Source: Candidatus Heimdallarchaeota archaeon LC_3 (lineage in GTDB: Archaea; Asgardarchaeota; Heimdallarchaeia; Hodarchaeales; LC-3). From it: a stretch of 64,000 bases of DNA. A program made the position numbers and the translations under genes. The notes beneath the pieces were generated by a model that was not told the origin of the DNA, ran no database searches, and saw nothing but the letters and a program-made list of their open reading frames with translations. Shown one piece after another: positions 27,629 to 35,510 of this stretch (within the stretch, counting starts at the first letter, position 1; each line of letters begins with the position of its first letter). The DNA lies in the NCBI GenBank assembly GCA_001940645.1, contig MDVS01000020.1:160299-224298 (forward strand), read 5' to 3'.

Positions 27629-28204
27629 TTAACTTTTTTTCAAAAAAAACCAGGAACCGCTACGTTCTAGAATTTTTTTTTCCACTAAAGTTCTTAATAT
27701 TATTAAAATTTCATTTTTCGTATAATTATCGAATTTTGGGTCTTTTTTCACCATACCTGATTGAATACTTCTTGTAAAACGATTTTTAATTATAGCAATC
27801 ATATTTTCTTCCTCTGGTGAAATAGAAGCACTTGATTTTATTTCAAATTGATCTTTTCCTATTGAAAAGCTATAATTTATCTTTATCTCTTCAGAATTTG
27901 ATATGAATTTGTCAAGAATTTTAAATAATAGTGATTTGGTCAATTTATTGTTGAGATTATTAAAATTATCATCCAATACTTCTCCTGTTAATGAACAAAC
28001 TTCCCAATGATATTTTATTGACCTGATAAATGAGTTTAAATTATCTATAATATTGAATAAGATTTTAGAATCTGTTTTGCTATCTATTTCAATTGTGATT
28101 TGATTTTTATTATTTTTTACATTATTTTGACCTAAATTAATAATTAAACGAGGTTTAGAAGGATCAGAAGTTACTAAATATAAACCTGCTGTTAAATCCA
28201 TCAT
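27629..28204 (-). CDS. Hypothetical 191-aa protein with winged-helix-like C-terminus
   Basis: A soluble protein whose first 130 residues alternate strands and short helices (AGLYLVTSDPSKPRLIINLG). The C-terminal part NYTKNEILIILRTLVEKKILERSGSWFFLKKS resembles a degenerate winged helix. No other motif is seen. It lies 144 bp upstream of the cysteine cluster on the same strand, and 112 bp after the cysteine-rich gene. Co-transcription with the cysteine genes is possible but the gaps contain A/T tracts that could hold a promoter. Confidence 0.6.
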   Translation of the reverse strand: MMDLTAGLYLVTSDPSKPRLIINLGQNNVKNNKNQITIEIDSKTDSKILFNIIDNLNSFIRSIKYHWEVCSLTGEVLDDNFNNLNNKLTKSLLFKILDKFISNSEEIKINYSFSIGKDQFEIKSSASISPEEENMIAIIKNRFTRSIQSGMVKKDPKFDNYTKNEILIILRTLVEKKILERSGSWFFLKKS

Positions 28205-28316
28205 TGTAATTGTGTTTTGATCATAATTCTCGTAGTTAAGTAAATGTTGAATATAGTCGAGAAAGTAATCAGAAATTAATATTCCTCCTAAATTTTTAAA
28301 TTAATACAATCAATTT

Positions 28317-28793
28317 TTAGATTATGTTCTTTAAATTAGTAATCAGATTATTTCTTGATGGATCAGTTATTTTAATATATAATGTAATTGAATTTTCTTC
28401 ATAATATATAATAAAATTCCTAATTCCCTCATTTAGATATCTCGCTGCTTGTTGAAAGACAATCCTTTGCTTTTCATCCTGAACACTTTGACATTTGTTT
28501 CCTAAAGGCACGAAAGCACCAAAATTGGAAGGGAATTGTTCGTCAATTAAGCCTAAAGAAGGATTTATACCGTCTCCTGGCCCTATTAAAATAGGAAATG
28601 ATTTACAAATAGTTAATAGTTCATAATCTGAAGGTGCATTACATCCATTTGGGGTGATATATTCACACCACTGACAACAATATTTACAATCTTTACAAGA
28701 ATTAAACGAAGTTTCTATTACTGGCAAAGGAAATTTTATTGTTGTTTCGTTATTAGAAATAAAGGAAAATGGTTGAACCATCAAACTAATCAA
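28317..28793 (-). CDS. Cysteine-rich hypothetical protein, 158 aa
   Basis: The N-terminal third carries seven cysteines close together (C33, C36, C39, C40, C43, C51, C63 in NSCKDCKYCCQWCEY and after). Another, C102 or so, lies in NKCQSVQ. The spacing suggests one or more metal or iron-sulfur sites. The C-terminal half is helical and strand-rich with no motif. The gene lies at the head of a minus-strand group that leads into the cysteine operon, which makes a sulfur or iron-sulfur role plausible but unproven. No family was recognised. Confidence 0.6.
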   Translation of the reverse strand: MISLMVQPFSFISNNETTIKFPLPVIETSFNSCKDCKYCCQWCEYITPNGCNAPSDYELLTICKSFPILIGPGDGINPSLGLIDEQFPSNFGAFVPLGNKCQSVQDEKQRIVFQQAARYLNEGIRNFIIYYEENSITLYIKITDPSRNNLITNLKNII

Positions 28794-28984
28794 ACTAAAT
28801 TGTTTATAAGGTTTAATATTAGAAACTCAATATTTTTATAAAAATAATTCTATAGTGCACTTTTTAAAAAAATTAAGAATGTTTGCTCAAAATCTTTTAA
28901 ATGACAAAATTTTTAGAAAACAATAGTGATTTAAGAAATTAGACATAATTTCAGATAAGCATAATATTTTTGGATTCATTCAGA

Positions 28985-29968
28985 ATGGTCAAACGAAAAA
29001 ATGCAAAAAAGAAGCTTAAGAGATACGCGTTGACGAAAGGAATTTGTGTTAGTGCAAAAAGTTTGGAAGAATTCAGAACTGTAGAAAAAATGATTTTAAA
29101 AGAAGCACCCGATCTAAATGTCATCCCATTTGAGAATATCCTTAAACAACCGAATTTATTAGACCAATGTGATTTTATACTAACAGTAGGTGGTGATGGG
29201 AGTGTTGCTTGGCTTGTTGGAACTTTTTATAAATTATTTGAAAGCGTTAGTAACTTAAAACCAATTATACCAACAATTAGACCTGAATCTGTTGGTTATT
29301 TGAAGCAACTAAGTTTAGATCCTGAGGAAGAATTCCGAAAGGGATTCAAACAAATCATTGATGGGAACTATTCTATACAGCACAGAACCATTCTCAAAAC
29401 AAATGTGTTGGGAAATAACCTGATTGGAGTGAATGAAATTCTTTTACACTGTGAACCTCACTTAGGAAAGTTCAAGGTTAGTATTGAAAATAGACAGACA
29501 AGTAGTGCTAACAAGAGAGAGGAAATTCTCACTGAGACTATGGCGGACGGTGTTATGATTAGTACATCTATTGGAAGTACTGCTTGGTCTTTATCGTATA
29601 ATGGTCAAATTAGTTTAAATGAAGATTCATTACAATTAGTTTTCATTGCAGGAATCCATTCTACAGCAAACTTTATTTTACCCAAAGAAAAAATAAGATT
29701 AAATCTTGAATTAAAGAATCCAGTTATAACCAAAGAAACTATTGGAGCTTATAACCAGTTTCGTGAAAAATTTAAATTACCTAAGGATAAAAATCCTTCT
29801 AAAACATTAGAAATTGTTTATGGTCCTAGAGTTGTTATCGACGGAAAAGTACAAGCGTTTGGTGTAAAAGAATTAGAGATTGATCCTAGCTTGTCCATCC
29901 CATTTATGGTATTAAATGAATCTGTTGTAGATAAGGCACGAAAACTAACGAAAATGCAAGGAAATTAA
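28985..29968 (+). CDS. NAD kinase
   Basis: The enzyme phosphorylates NAD(H) at the 2' ribose to make NADP(H). Landmarks are the catalytic GGDG loop (LTVGGDGSVAWLVG), the NE motif (GVNEILLH), and TMADGVMISTSIGSTAWSLSYNG, the conserved substrate loop. PFMVLNESVV ends the fold. An alternative TTG start lies 15 bp upstream; I prefer ATG 28985. The first 15 residues are very basic (MVKRKNAKKKLKRYALTKG). Size (327 residues) fits. It stands upstream of the NYN RNase gene on the same strand with a 23-bp gap. Confidence 0.92.
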   Translation: MVKRKNAKKKLKRYALTKGICVSAKSLEEFRTVEKMILKEAPDLNVIPFENILKQPNLLDQCDFILTVGGDGSVAWLVGTFYKLFESVSNLKPIIPTIRPESVGYLKQLSLDPEEEFRKGFKQIIDGNYSIQHRTILKTNVLGNNLIGVNEILLHCEPHLGKFKVSIENRQTSSANKREEILTETMADGVMISTSIGSTAWSLSYNGQISLNEDSLQLVFIAGIHSTANFILPKEKIRLNLELKNPVITKETIGAYNQFREKFKLPKDKNPSKTLEIVYGPRVVIDGKVQAFGVKELEIDPSLSIPFMVLNESVVDKARKLTKMQGN

Positions 29969-29991
29969 AAAAATAGGGAACTTTAACATAA

Positions 29992-30549
29992 ATGAATAAT
30001 AATTTTAAAATAATTGAATCCTTATCAGACCTTGAATCTTTAATAGATCAAGAAAGAAAGAGACCTAAATATAAAAAATCAGTTAAAATTGTGGAAAAAC
30101 CTAATGAAAAACCAGTGGTATTGGATGGATCCGAAATAGCAAATTATGGCACCCATGGATTTCCTAGTATGAAAAATATCAAAGTCGTTTTAGAAAAAAT
30201 CTATAATGAGGGGTTTACACCGATAACAATTATTAATGGTTCTGAATTGAGATACCTATTACTGGAACACGAAAAAATAAAAAACTTAGATAAATGTCAT
30301 TGTGAATTTTGTATTGCTGTAAAGAATCAATATATCAAAATCAATGATTATCAAAAAGCTATTTTTTTAGAATGTTTACCCGAAATTGATGCTGATGTTG
30401 AAATTCTTAAAATTTCAAGTAATTCTGGGGCAAGAATTATGTCTAACAAAGATTTCAATAAGTATAGAGATAAATATGCCATATTAGCAAATAAAAATTG
30501 GCAAATAAGATATAAAATTGAAAATAATGATGTTATTTTCAAAAAATAA
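29992..30549 (+). CDS. Zc3h12a-like NYN/PIN ribonuclease
   Basis: The N-terminal 35 residues are charged. Residues about 38 onward match the NYN domain of Zc3h12a-type RNases. PVVLDGSEIANYGTHGFPSMKNIKVVLEKI contains the first acidic site (DGSEIA), TPITIINGSELRYLL follows, and SSNSGARIMSNKDFNKYRDKY contains the last conserved acidic region. Such enzymes cleave RNA with magnesium. A CHCEFC pair near 102-106 is unusual and may bind zinc. The gene follows NAD kinase closely and is followed by fpg after 57 bp, so they may be one unit. Confidence 0.75.
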   Translation: MNNNFKIIESLSDLESLIDQERKRPKYKKSVKIVEKPNEKPVVLDGSEIANYGTHGFPSMKNIKVVLEKIYNEGFTPITIINGSELRYLLLEHEKIKNLDKCHCEFCIAVKNQYIKINDYQKAIFLECLPEIDADVEILKISSNSGARIMSNKDFNKYRDKYAILANKNWQIRYKIENNDVIFKK

Positions 30550-30605
30550 TGAAATTTGACTTTTTACAACATTGAATTACTAATAGACACAAAACTGGTG
30601 ATTAT

Positions 30606-31484
30606 ACGCCTGAAGGACCTGAGGTTGAGAAGGTAAGACAAGATTTATTGCCATTAATGGGGAAAAAAATTGAATCTAGTTACTTTACTGAACTTGCATT
30701 AAAATATTCAAGATACAATAGCCAAGAAATAAAAATTTCTTCCTTGAAGAATACAAATCTAAAGCAAATTGAGCGTAAAGGTAAATATCTCATATGGAAT
30801 TTAATTGGAAAGAATGATTATACCATTTTAAATCACTTAGGAATGACTGGTTCATTTAATATATATGAAAAAAAAAAGCAATTACAAAATCATTTGAATA
30901 AAGAAAAGAAGAATTATGTAAAGGTAGTATTAGAATTTACAGATGAATCGTCATGTGTATTTGATGATATGAGAAATTTTGGAAGATTTCATCTTTTTTC
31001 TTCCTATGAAAATTTAACTAATCGATACCCAGCAGTTGCTAAAATAGGATTAGATGGGTTTAATTTTTCTTTAGAGGATTTTAAGTCAGCATTGGAATTA
31101 AAACGTAATAAAAATAAGGCCTTAGGGATTTTATTACTTGATCAAAGATTTGTAGCAGGTATCGGAAATATTTACAAATCAGAATCGTTGTGGAGAGCAA
31201 TAATTTCACCTTATAAAATAGCAGGAGATTTAAAACATGAAGAAATTTTAAGATTATCTAAGTCTATTCAAGAAGTTTTAAATGACGCCATTATTGATGG
31301 TGGATCAACCATTAAGAATTTTAAATCGAATAAAGTTGAAGGTAAAGCACAGGAATGGCATGCTGTGTACGGAAAGGAAGATTTACCTTGTTTAAGATGT
31401 AATGCTAAAATAAAACGAATTATTCAAAATAAGAGATCAACTTTTTTTTGTGAAAATTGTCAATCAGGTAAAAAATCAAGATAA
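30606..31484 (+). CDS. Formamidopyrimidine-DNA glycosylase / endonuclease VIII family
   Basis: The protein is complete from PEGPEVEKV onward. Catalytic proline, glutamate and lysine (KYLIWN region) are there, then HLGMTGSF, FDDMRNFGRF, GIGNIYKSESLW and a C-terminal zinc finger CLRCNAKIKRIIQN ... CENC. It removes oxidised bases and nicks the DNA through the N-terminal proline. That proline must follow a removable initiator methionine. Here the codon before it is ACG (30606-30608), and no ATG, GTG or TTG lies between the upstream TGA (30573) and codon 15. The next start-like codon (TTG 30648) would delete the catalytic residues. Either ACG initiates, or the gene is mutated or misread. Confidence 0.87.
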   Translation, partial: TPEGPEVEKVRQDLLPLMGKKIESSYFTELALKYSRYNSQEIKISSLKNTNLKQIERKGKYLIWNLIGKNDYTILNHLGMTGSFNIYEKKKQLQNHLNKEKKNYVKVVLEFTDESSCVFDDMRNFGRFHLFSSYENLTNRYPAVAKIGLDGFNFSLEDFKSALELKRNKNKALGILLLDQRFVAGIGNIYKSESLWRAIISPYKIAGDLKHEEILRLSKSIQEVLNDAIIDGGSTIKNFKSNKVEGKAQEWHAVYGKEDLPCLRCNAKIKRIIQNKRSTFFCENCQSGKKSR

Positions 31485-31543
31485 ATTAATTAAGGAATTC
31501 CGGAATCAGGCCATTATAATAATCATTTATTGGGATAAAATCT

Positions 31544-32662
31544 GTGAATAAGTTATTTGTTCTTAAAGTAAGATCGAAAATAGTCCTTGTCCAATTTCGT
31601 TGGGCGTTATTAGGAATCATTATTTTAATCATTCTAGGAACAATAACAATGATTTCATTTTATTCTAAAGATTGGGATGAAAATTACCATGGAACTCTAT
31701 GGGATGCTATATCAGGAACCATAGAACTTTTAATTGGGCAAACAATATTTAATTTCCCAGTAGATTCAGAAACAGGTAATATTAATGAAGTAATAATAAG
31801 AATCTTGTTCTTCACATTTCCTATTCTTGGACAGGTTTTTATTGTTTACGCTATTTTTGAGGTTGCATTTACTTTATTTCAATATCAAGAAAGACAGGAG
31901 TTGTGGTTTTTAGCATTGAGTAAAAATATGAAAAGTCATACAATAATAATAGGTATAGGACATGTGGGAAGCCGTATAATTGATGAAATGGATAAAAGAG
32001 GAGATTTAAACCTTATTGGTATAACAAAAGAAAAAAGTTATGCATTACATGATGAATTTACTCAAAAATACTCTAAAAAAGGGGTACCTTTCATTTTTGG
32101 TGATGGAACACAAAATCATATCCTAAAGGAAGCAAACATAAAACAGGCTAAAACACTTCTTGCAGTTACCCATGATGATATGACGAATTATAAAATTGCT
32201 TTAAGATCAAAGAAGTTAAACCCTAGCATCAGGACTGTTCTTAGAATTTTTGATACTGAATTTGCAGAACGGATAAAGTTACTTCCCGAAGTAGACGAGA
32301 CTGTGTCAACATCTAAAGTCTCATCGGCTAACTTCATTGCTAAAGCTCAAATGGATGGAATTATTGCAACTTTGAAAACAGAAGTTTCCTTATTAGAGAA
32401 AACAGAAGAAGATATTTTTCGACCTATGGTTCTAGCAAAAGTAAAAATAAGGAATTTATCAATATTAGGAGATAATAAAGAAGCTGATGATGTTTTAGAT
32501 TTAGAAAAAACAGCAAACGCAACTATATTAGCAGTAAATGGTAATTTTCATGTAAAAGAAGGATATCCTATTAAATTAGGAGACGAATTAATGATTTTGG
32601 GTGATATTCGTGAAATTCATAAAATAAGATCAGAGTTAGAAAAAATTGATTATTCTGAGTAA
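31544..32662 (+). CDS. TrkA-N/RCK-domain membrane protein (ion-channel-like)
   Basis: Two membrane spans (about 20-39 and 84-113) flank a pore-like re-entrant segment (53-68, LWDAISGTIELLIGQTIFN). A cytosolic RCK domain starts at 130 (IIIGIGHVGSRIIDEM, the NAD-binding glycine loop 137-142), and a TrkA-C-like domain ends it. The architecture is that of MthK-like potassium channels. The potassium filter TVGYG is absent, so selectivity may differ or the protein may be a sensor. The start GTG 31544 follows a weak purine run; no earlier start is credible. Confidence 0.8.
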   Translation: MNKLFVLKVRSKIVLVQFRWALLGIIILIILGTITMISFYSKDWDENYHGTLWDAISGTIELLIGQTIFNFPVDSETGNINEVIIRILFFTFPILGQVFIVYAIFEVAFTLFQYQERQELWFLALSKNMKSHTIIIGIGHVGSRIIDEMDKRGDLNLIGITKEKSYALHDEFTQKYSKKGVPFIFGDGTQNHILKEANIKQAKTLLAVTHDDMTNYKIALRSKKLNPSIRTVLRIFDTEFAERIKLLPEVDETVSTSKVSSANFIAKAQMDGIIATLKTEVSLLEKTEEDIFRPMVLAKVKIRNLSILGDNKEADDVLDLEKTANATILAVNGNFHVKEGYPIKLGDELMILGDIREIHKIRSELEKIDYSE

Positions 32663-32712
32663 TACCTTTCAGATTTTATAATTTTTAATATACCAATTAC
32701 CAAAAAAGAAGA

Positions 32713-33039
32713 TTATCCTCCGTAATCTCTCCAAGTATTTGAACATTCAATGCATCGAAAGAAAGTTGTACTTGCTTCATCAGCAGATCTTGTTTGTACC
32801 TGCCATTGAGCTGCGTGTACCATTTTATTGCAATTAGGGCACTCTACTTCAACAGAAGCTTCCATAGACGGATCAGTAATAACTATCGTTTCTGTATTCG
32901 TATGTTTTATTTTTTGAGTAATTTTAATTTCTTTCCCTACTTCTTCAATGTTGCATTTTCGACAAAAGAGCATTACGGTCCCGTCTGACTTTTTTTGAGG
33001 GATCATCAAGTTCTTACATGTGGAACAAAATGAGACCAT
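32713..33039 (-). CDS. tfs: Transcription factor S (TFIIS/RPB9-like)
   Basis: A 108-residue protein with two zinc ribbons. The N-terminal one has CSTC and CRKC. The C-terminal one has CPNC, then the catalytic loop QTRSADEASTTFFRC and CIEC. The acidic DE pair inserts into the RNA polymerase channel and stimulates cleavage of backtracked RNA. Archaeal TFS proteins are this size. It is a single gene convergent with the RCK protein (50 bp). Confidence 0.94.
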   Translation of the reverse strand: MVSFCSTCKNLMIPQKKSDGTVMLFCRKCNIEEVGKEIKITQKIKHTNTETIVITDPSMEASVEVECPNCNKMVHAAQWQVQTRSADEASTTFFRCIECSNTWRDYGG

Positions 33040-33325
33040 GTTTTATTTCATCCTTAAGTAATAAATAGTAATGAATTTAACGTTTAATAGTATTTAATTA
33101 TCTATACGATTATTCTACAATTGATCAACCGGAATTCAAGTCATTATAAATAGTTCAGGAAAGTTCAATAACCATCCGAGTTATTAAGCAAAATAATGAA
33201 AGTTAAGAATAGTATAATCTAATTAGTTTAAATTATTAATTTAACTCTAATATTGATTTGATTACTATTTTTTAAACTCCCAATTTACCGAATGCCAATA
33301 AAGCTAAGTTTTTCAAGGTGAATTT

Positions 33326-33655
33326 ATGAAAATAACTGTTCCTGATTATTATCAATATTGTCCATTAAAAAATGTTTCTAAAAATGCCCCCGGTAAGAAA
33401 ATTATTCTCTGGGGAAAAATTACAGAATATTTTCCAGATAAACATGAATTAACTCTTATTAATAGTAACGAACAGGAAAAAATTTCAATATCTTTACTTA
33501 GTGTTGATCAGGAAAAAATTCTTATCAACGAAAAAGGAAAAATAGTTAAAGTTTTTGGTATTGTGAAAATGGACGGAATTGAACTGCAAAAAATAATTCC
33601 ATGGAATTCAGATGAAGATCAATTATCTAAATTAACAAAAGTACTATCTGAATAA
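33326..33655 (+). CDS. OB-fold-like protein, 109 aa
   Basis: The protein reads like a five-stranded OB barrel: KKIILWGKITEYFPDKHELTLINSNEQEKISISLL and then GKIVKVFGIVKMDGIELQKIIPW. OB folds of this kind bind single-stranded nucleic acid, and the protein could be a small subunit of an RPA-like complex or a stand-alone binder. No zinc or catalytic site is seen. It stands in an information-processing neighbourhood (TFS, Lsm, Rpo8, tRNA). Confidence 0.65.
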   Translation: MKITVPDYYQYCPLKNVSKNAPGKKIILWGKITEYFPDKHELTLINSNEQEKISISLLSVDQEKILINEKGKIVKVFGIVKMDGIELQKIIPWNSDEDQLSKLTKVLSE

Positions 33656-33949
33656 AATAAATATTATCATTGTTATTTCTAGGATCAATATTTGAAAATT
33701 GAATTGTGAGATAACAGAAATAGAAATTATTTTCTTTTTACTTTTCAATAAATAAGTATTATAAAAATTAGTAATTATGAAATGAATAATGGAAATTCTT
33801 ATTTTTAATGCTGGTTTAGAAGCTTTTTTTTTCTTTAAAAAATAATATTTACTTTCCATTAGATATTTACTTTCCAAAAAGAGAAGAAATTTAATGTTGT
33901 AGGTTTTAAATAATACAAGCTTTTACTAAACATGATGGTGAGAAAATAA

Positions 33950-34450
33950 ATGTCAATTAATAATCCAAGAAGTTCTTATACAAGGGAGTTATCTAGCTTT
34001 TTAGGGAAACGCGTAGTTGTAGATGTAATTTCAACAACACCTGATCAAAAACTAAAAACTTATACAGGTAAAATGACAGCCATTGCACCTGAAGGAGGAA
34101 TAGGATATATAGTATTAAAAGATGTGATTGTAAAAAAGGATGATCAGCAAGTAAATAAATTTCACAAGATATTCATTAATGGAAACCTTGTAGGAACTAT
34201 AGTTGTCGAAGATGTACCCTTTGATTTACCCAAATTAGCAATGGAACTAGAAAAAACTTTCAGAAGGCCTGGAGACATAAAATTATACGAAGATTCAGGT
34301 TTGATTGTTGTTCTTGAAAGAGTAAAAGTCACCGAAAAAGGCGTTGAAGGAACTGGACCTGTTGCAGATCGTGTGGATGCTATCTATAACAGATTTCTTA
34401 AAGAATTCGAAGAAGCCGTGGAAAAAGCTGAACTAGCTGAAGAAGAATAA
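33950..34450 (+). CDS. Lsm/Sm-like protein with C-terminal extension
   Basis: Residues about 10-75 fit a divergent Sm fold: ELSSFLGKRVVVDVIS ... LKTYTGKMTAIAPEGGIGYIVLKDVIV, with the glycine of the TGKM strand and a later NGNLVGTIVVEDV strand. A second part (80-166) ends in a long acidic helix (FLKEFEEAVEKAELAEEE). Archaeal SmAP3-type proteins have such extensions. Sm rings bind U-rich RNA. It precedes rpo8 by 39 bp, so the two are probably co-transcribed. Confidence 0.72.
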   Translation: MSINNPRSSYTRELSSFLGKRVVVDVISTTPDQKLKTYTGKMTAIAPEGGIGYIVLKDVIVKKDDQQVNKFHKIFINGNLVGTIVVEDVPFDLPKLAMELEKTFRRPGDIKLYEDSGLIVVLERVKVTEKGVEGTGPVADRVDAIYNRFLKEFEEAVEKAELAEEE

Positions 34451-34489
34451 TGTCTAAACAATATATTTAGTTTGATAAGGTTGAAAAAT

Positions 34490-34861
34490 ATGGCTTATAC
34501 AACTTCTGGTGAAATTATTCGTCTCGATTATGATAAATTTGTAGACATTGAAAAAATTTCTTTCCGTGATGAGAAATTAAAGACTGAAAACTATTTAGAA
34601 CTTCCTAGAAGCATTATTTCTTTTGAAGAAGGTGATTCTGTCAAATTAGAAATAACAGAAGAAGGAAAAAAGGTTGATATGAAAAAAAAACCTAAATTGG
34701 TTTTGAATACAACTTTATTTCTAATAAGACCTAGTAAAGCAAATGAAAAAGATTATATTTTCCAATTTTCGGCTGGTGGTCTAATTTTTAGGATTACAAC
34801 ACGAGATAGTCAGATTTTTAGACTACGAGGAAATAGAAAATTTAAATTGCTTTTATATTGA
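34490..34861 (+). CDS. rpo8: RNA polymerase subunit Rpo8 (RpoG/Rpb8-like)
   Basis: I start it at ATG 34490, preceded by AAGG at 34477-34480, rather than at TTG 34472. The C-terminal third reads YIFQFSAGGLIFRITTRDSQIFRLRGNRKFKLLLY, which matches the conserved SFGGLLMRL ... F ... YLLMK region of eukaryotic Rpb8. The preceding strands are consistent with its double OB-type barrel. Rpo8 is found in Crenarchaeota, Korarchaeota and Asgard lineages but not in Euryarchaeota, so it helps place the organism. It is 124 residues long and follows the Lsm gene. Confidence 0.78.
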   Translation: MAYTTSGEIIRLDYDKFVDIEKISFRDEKLKTENYLELPRSIISFEEGDSVKLEITEEGKKVDMKKKPKLVLNTTLFLIRPSKANEKDYIFQFSAGGLIFRITTRDSQIFRLRGNRKFKLLLY

Positions 34862-34931
34862 AATTAATCATAAAACTAGTTAGATTAAATAATCCACCCT
34901 TAATTTCAAAAAATAATTACAATTTAGTTAT

Positions 34932-35075
34932 GCGGGGGTATCCGAGCCAGGTCAAAAGAAAGAAAGGTGTTTTCTTTCAGATTCGAGGAGCAGCGTTGAG
35001 GAAATGTCCAAATTTTTGGATAGGTCAAATTCGCTGTCGTGTAGGCGTACGGGAGTTCAAATCTCCCCTCCCGCA
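34932..35075 (+). tRNA. tRNA-Leu(GAG) with two introns
   Basis: The acceptor stem GCGGGGG (34932-34938) pairs with CTCCCGC (35068-35074), with discriminator A35075. The T arm is GGGAG-TTCAAAT-CTCCC. The D stem TCC (34941-34943) pairs with GGA (34987-34989) only if an intron at about 34956-34985 is removed. The anticodon stem CAGCG (34991-34995) pairs with CGCTG (35032-35036) across a second intron, 35002-35030. Loop TTGAGG carries anticodon GAG at 34998-35000. Each intron sits in a bulge-helix-bulge: GGUC/GAUU with bulges AAA and CGA in the D arm (position 21/22), and UUGA/UCAA with bulges GGA and AUU at 37/38. A variable arm and A73 fit leucine. The mature RNA is 85 nt. Confidence 0.88.
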
Positions 35076-35228
35076 TTTATTGATATGATAATTCGATTAT
35101 AAATGAACCTAAATATACATGTGAATGAATTATTAATCCTTTTTTAAGAATAAAAACTACTCATTTTTTGTATTAAACGGAAAAGAATAATAGAATAAAG
35201 TTCTAATCAAAATGTCAGTCTGAAAAAT

Positions 35229-35468
35229 TTGAAAAAAATTTCATTTCAATCGATTTTAAGACCTTTTAAGACATTGAAAGATGTTCCTATGAAATCGATT
35301 TATAGGTTATACGAAAAAAGACTTTGGAGTGAAATTAAAAATTTTAAAAACCCACCACACCATCTTGCAATAATTTTAGATGGGAATAGACGATATGCTC
35401 GAAAATTAGGAAAAGAGACTAAAGAAGGACATGATTTTGGCGTTGAGAATTATTTTCTTGTAACTTAA
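35229..35468 (+). pseudogene. uppS: Truncated cis-prenyltransferase (UppS-like), N-terminal fragment
   Basis: The 79 codons hold the start of a cis-prenyl diphosphate synthase, with the signature HLAIILDGNRRYARKLG (catalytic aspartate included) and GHDFGVEN. The family is normally about 230-300 residues; here the homology ends at codon 74 and unrelated codons lead to TAA at 35466. The missing 3' two-thirds is not seen elsewhere in the window. The gene lost its end at about 35450, exactly where the island with LRR, surface-protein and IS genes begins. The enzyme would make a polyprenyl carrier for glycosylation; an intact copy must exist elsewhere if the pathway is used. Confidence 0.82.
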
Positions 35469-35494
35469 AATACTATTTTCTTGCAGCTTAAAAT
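35451..35494. repeat. Imperfect 21-bp tandem direct repeat at the uppS break
   Basis: TATTTTCTTGTAACTTAAAAT (35451-35471) is followed by TATTTTCTTGCAGCTTAAAAT (35474-35494), 19 of 21 identical, 23 bp apart. The first copy begins immediately after the last homologous codon of the truncated uppS gene, so it marks the breakpoint of the rearrangement. Confidence 0.6.
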
Positions 35495-35510
35495 TAAGAG
35501 ATAAAGAGAA

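Noticed and set aside
34858..35088. 76-aa plus-strand ORF
   Set aside because: It overlaps the whole tRNA-Leu gene; the reading frame is an accident of tRNA and intron sequence.
35451..35494. TTGCAG-like motif as an intron 3' splice site continuing uppS
   Set aside because: No matching 5' site and no prenyltransferase codons after it; archaeal protein genes of this kind lack spliceosomal introns.
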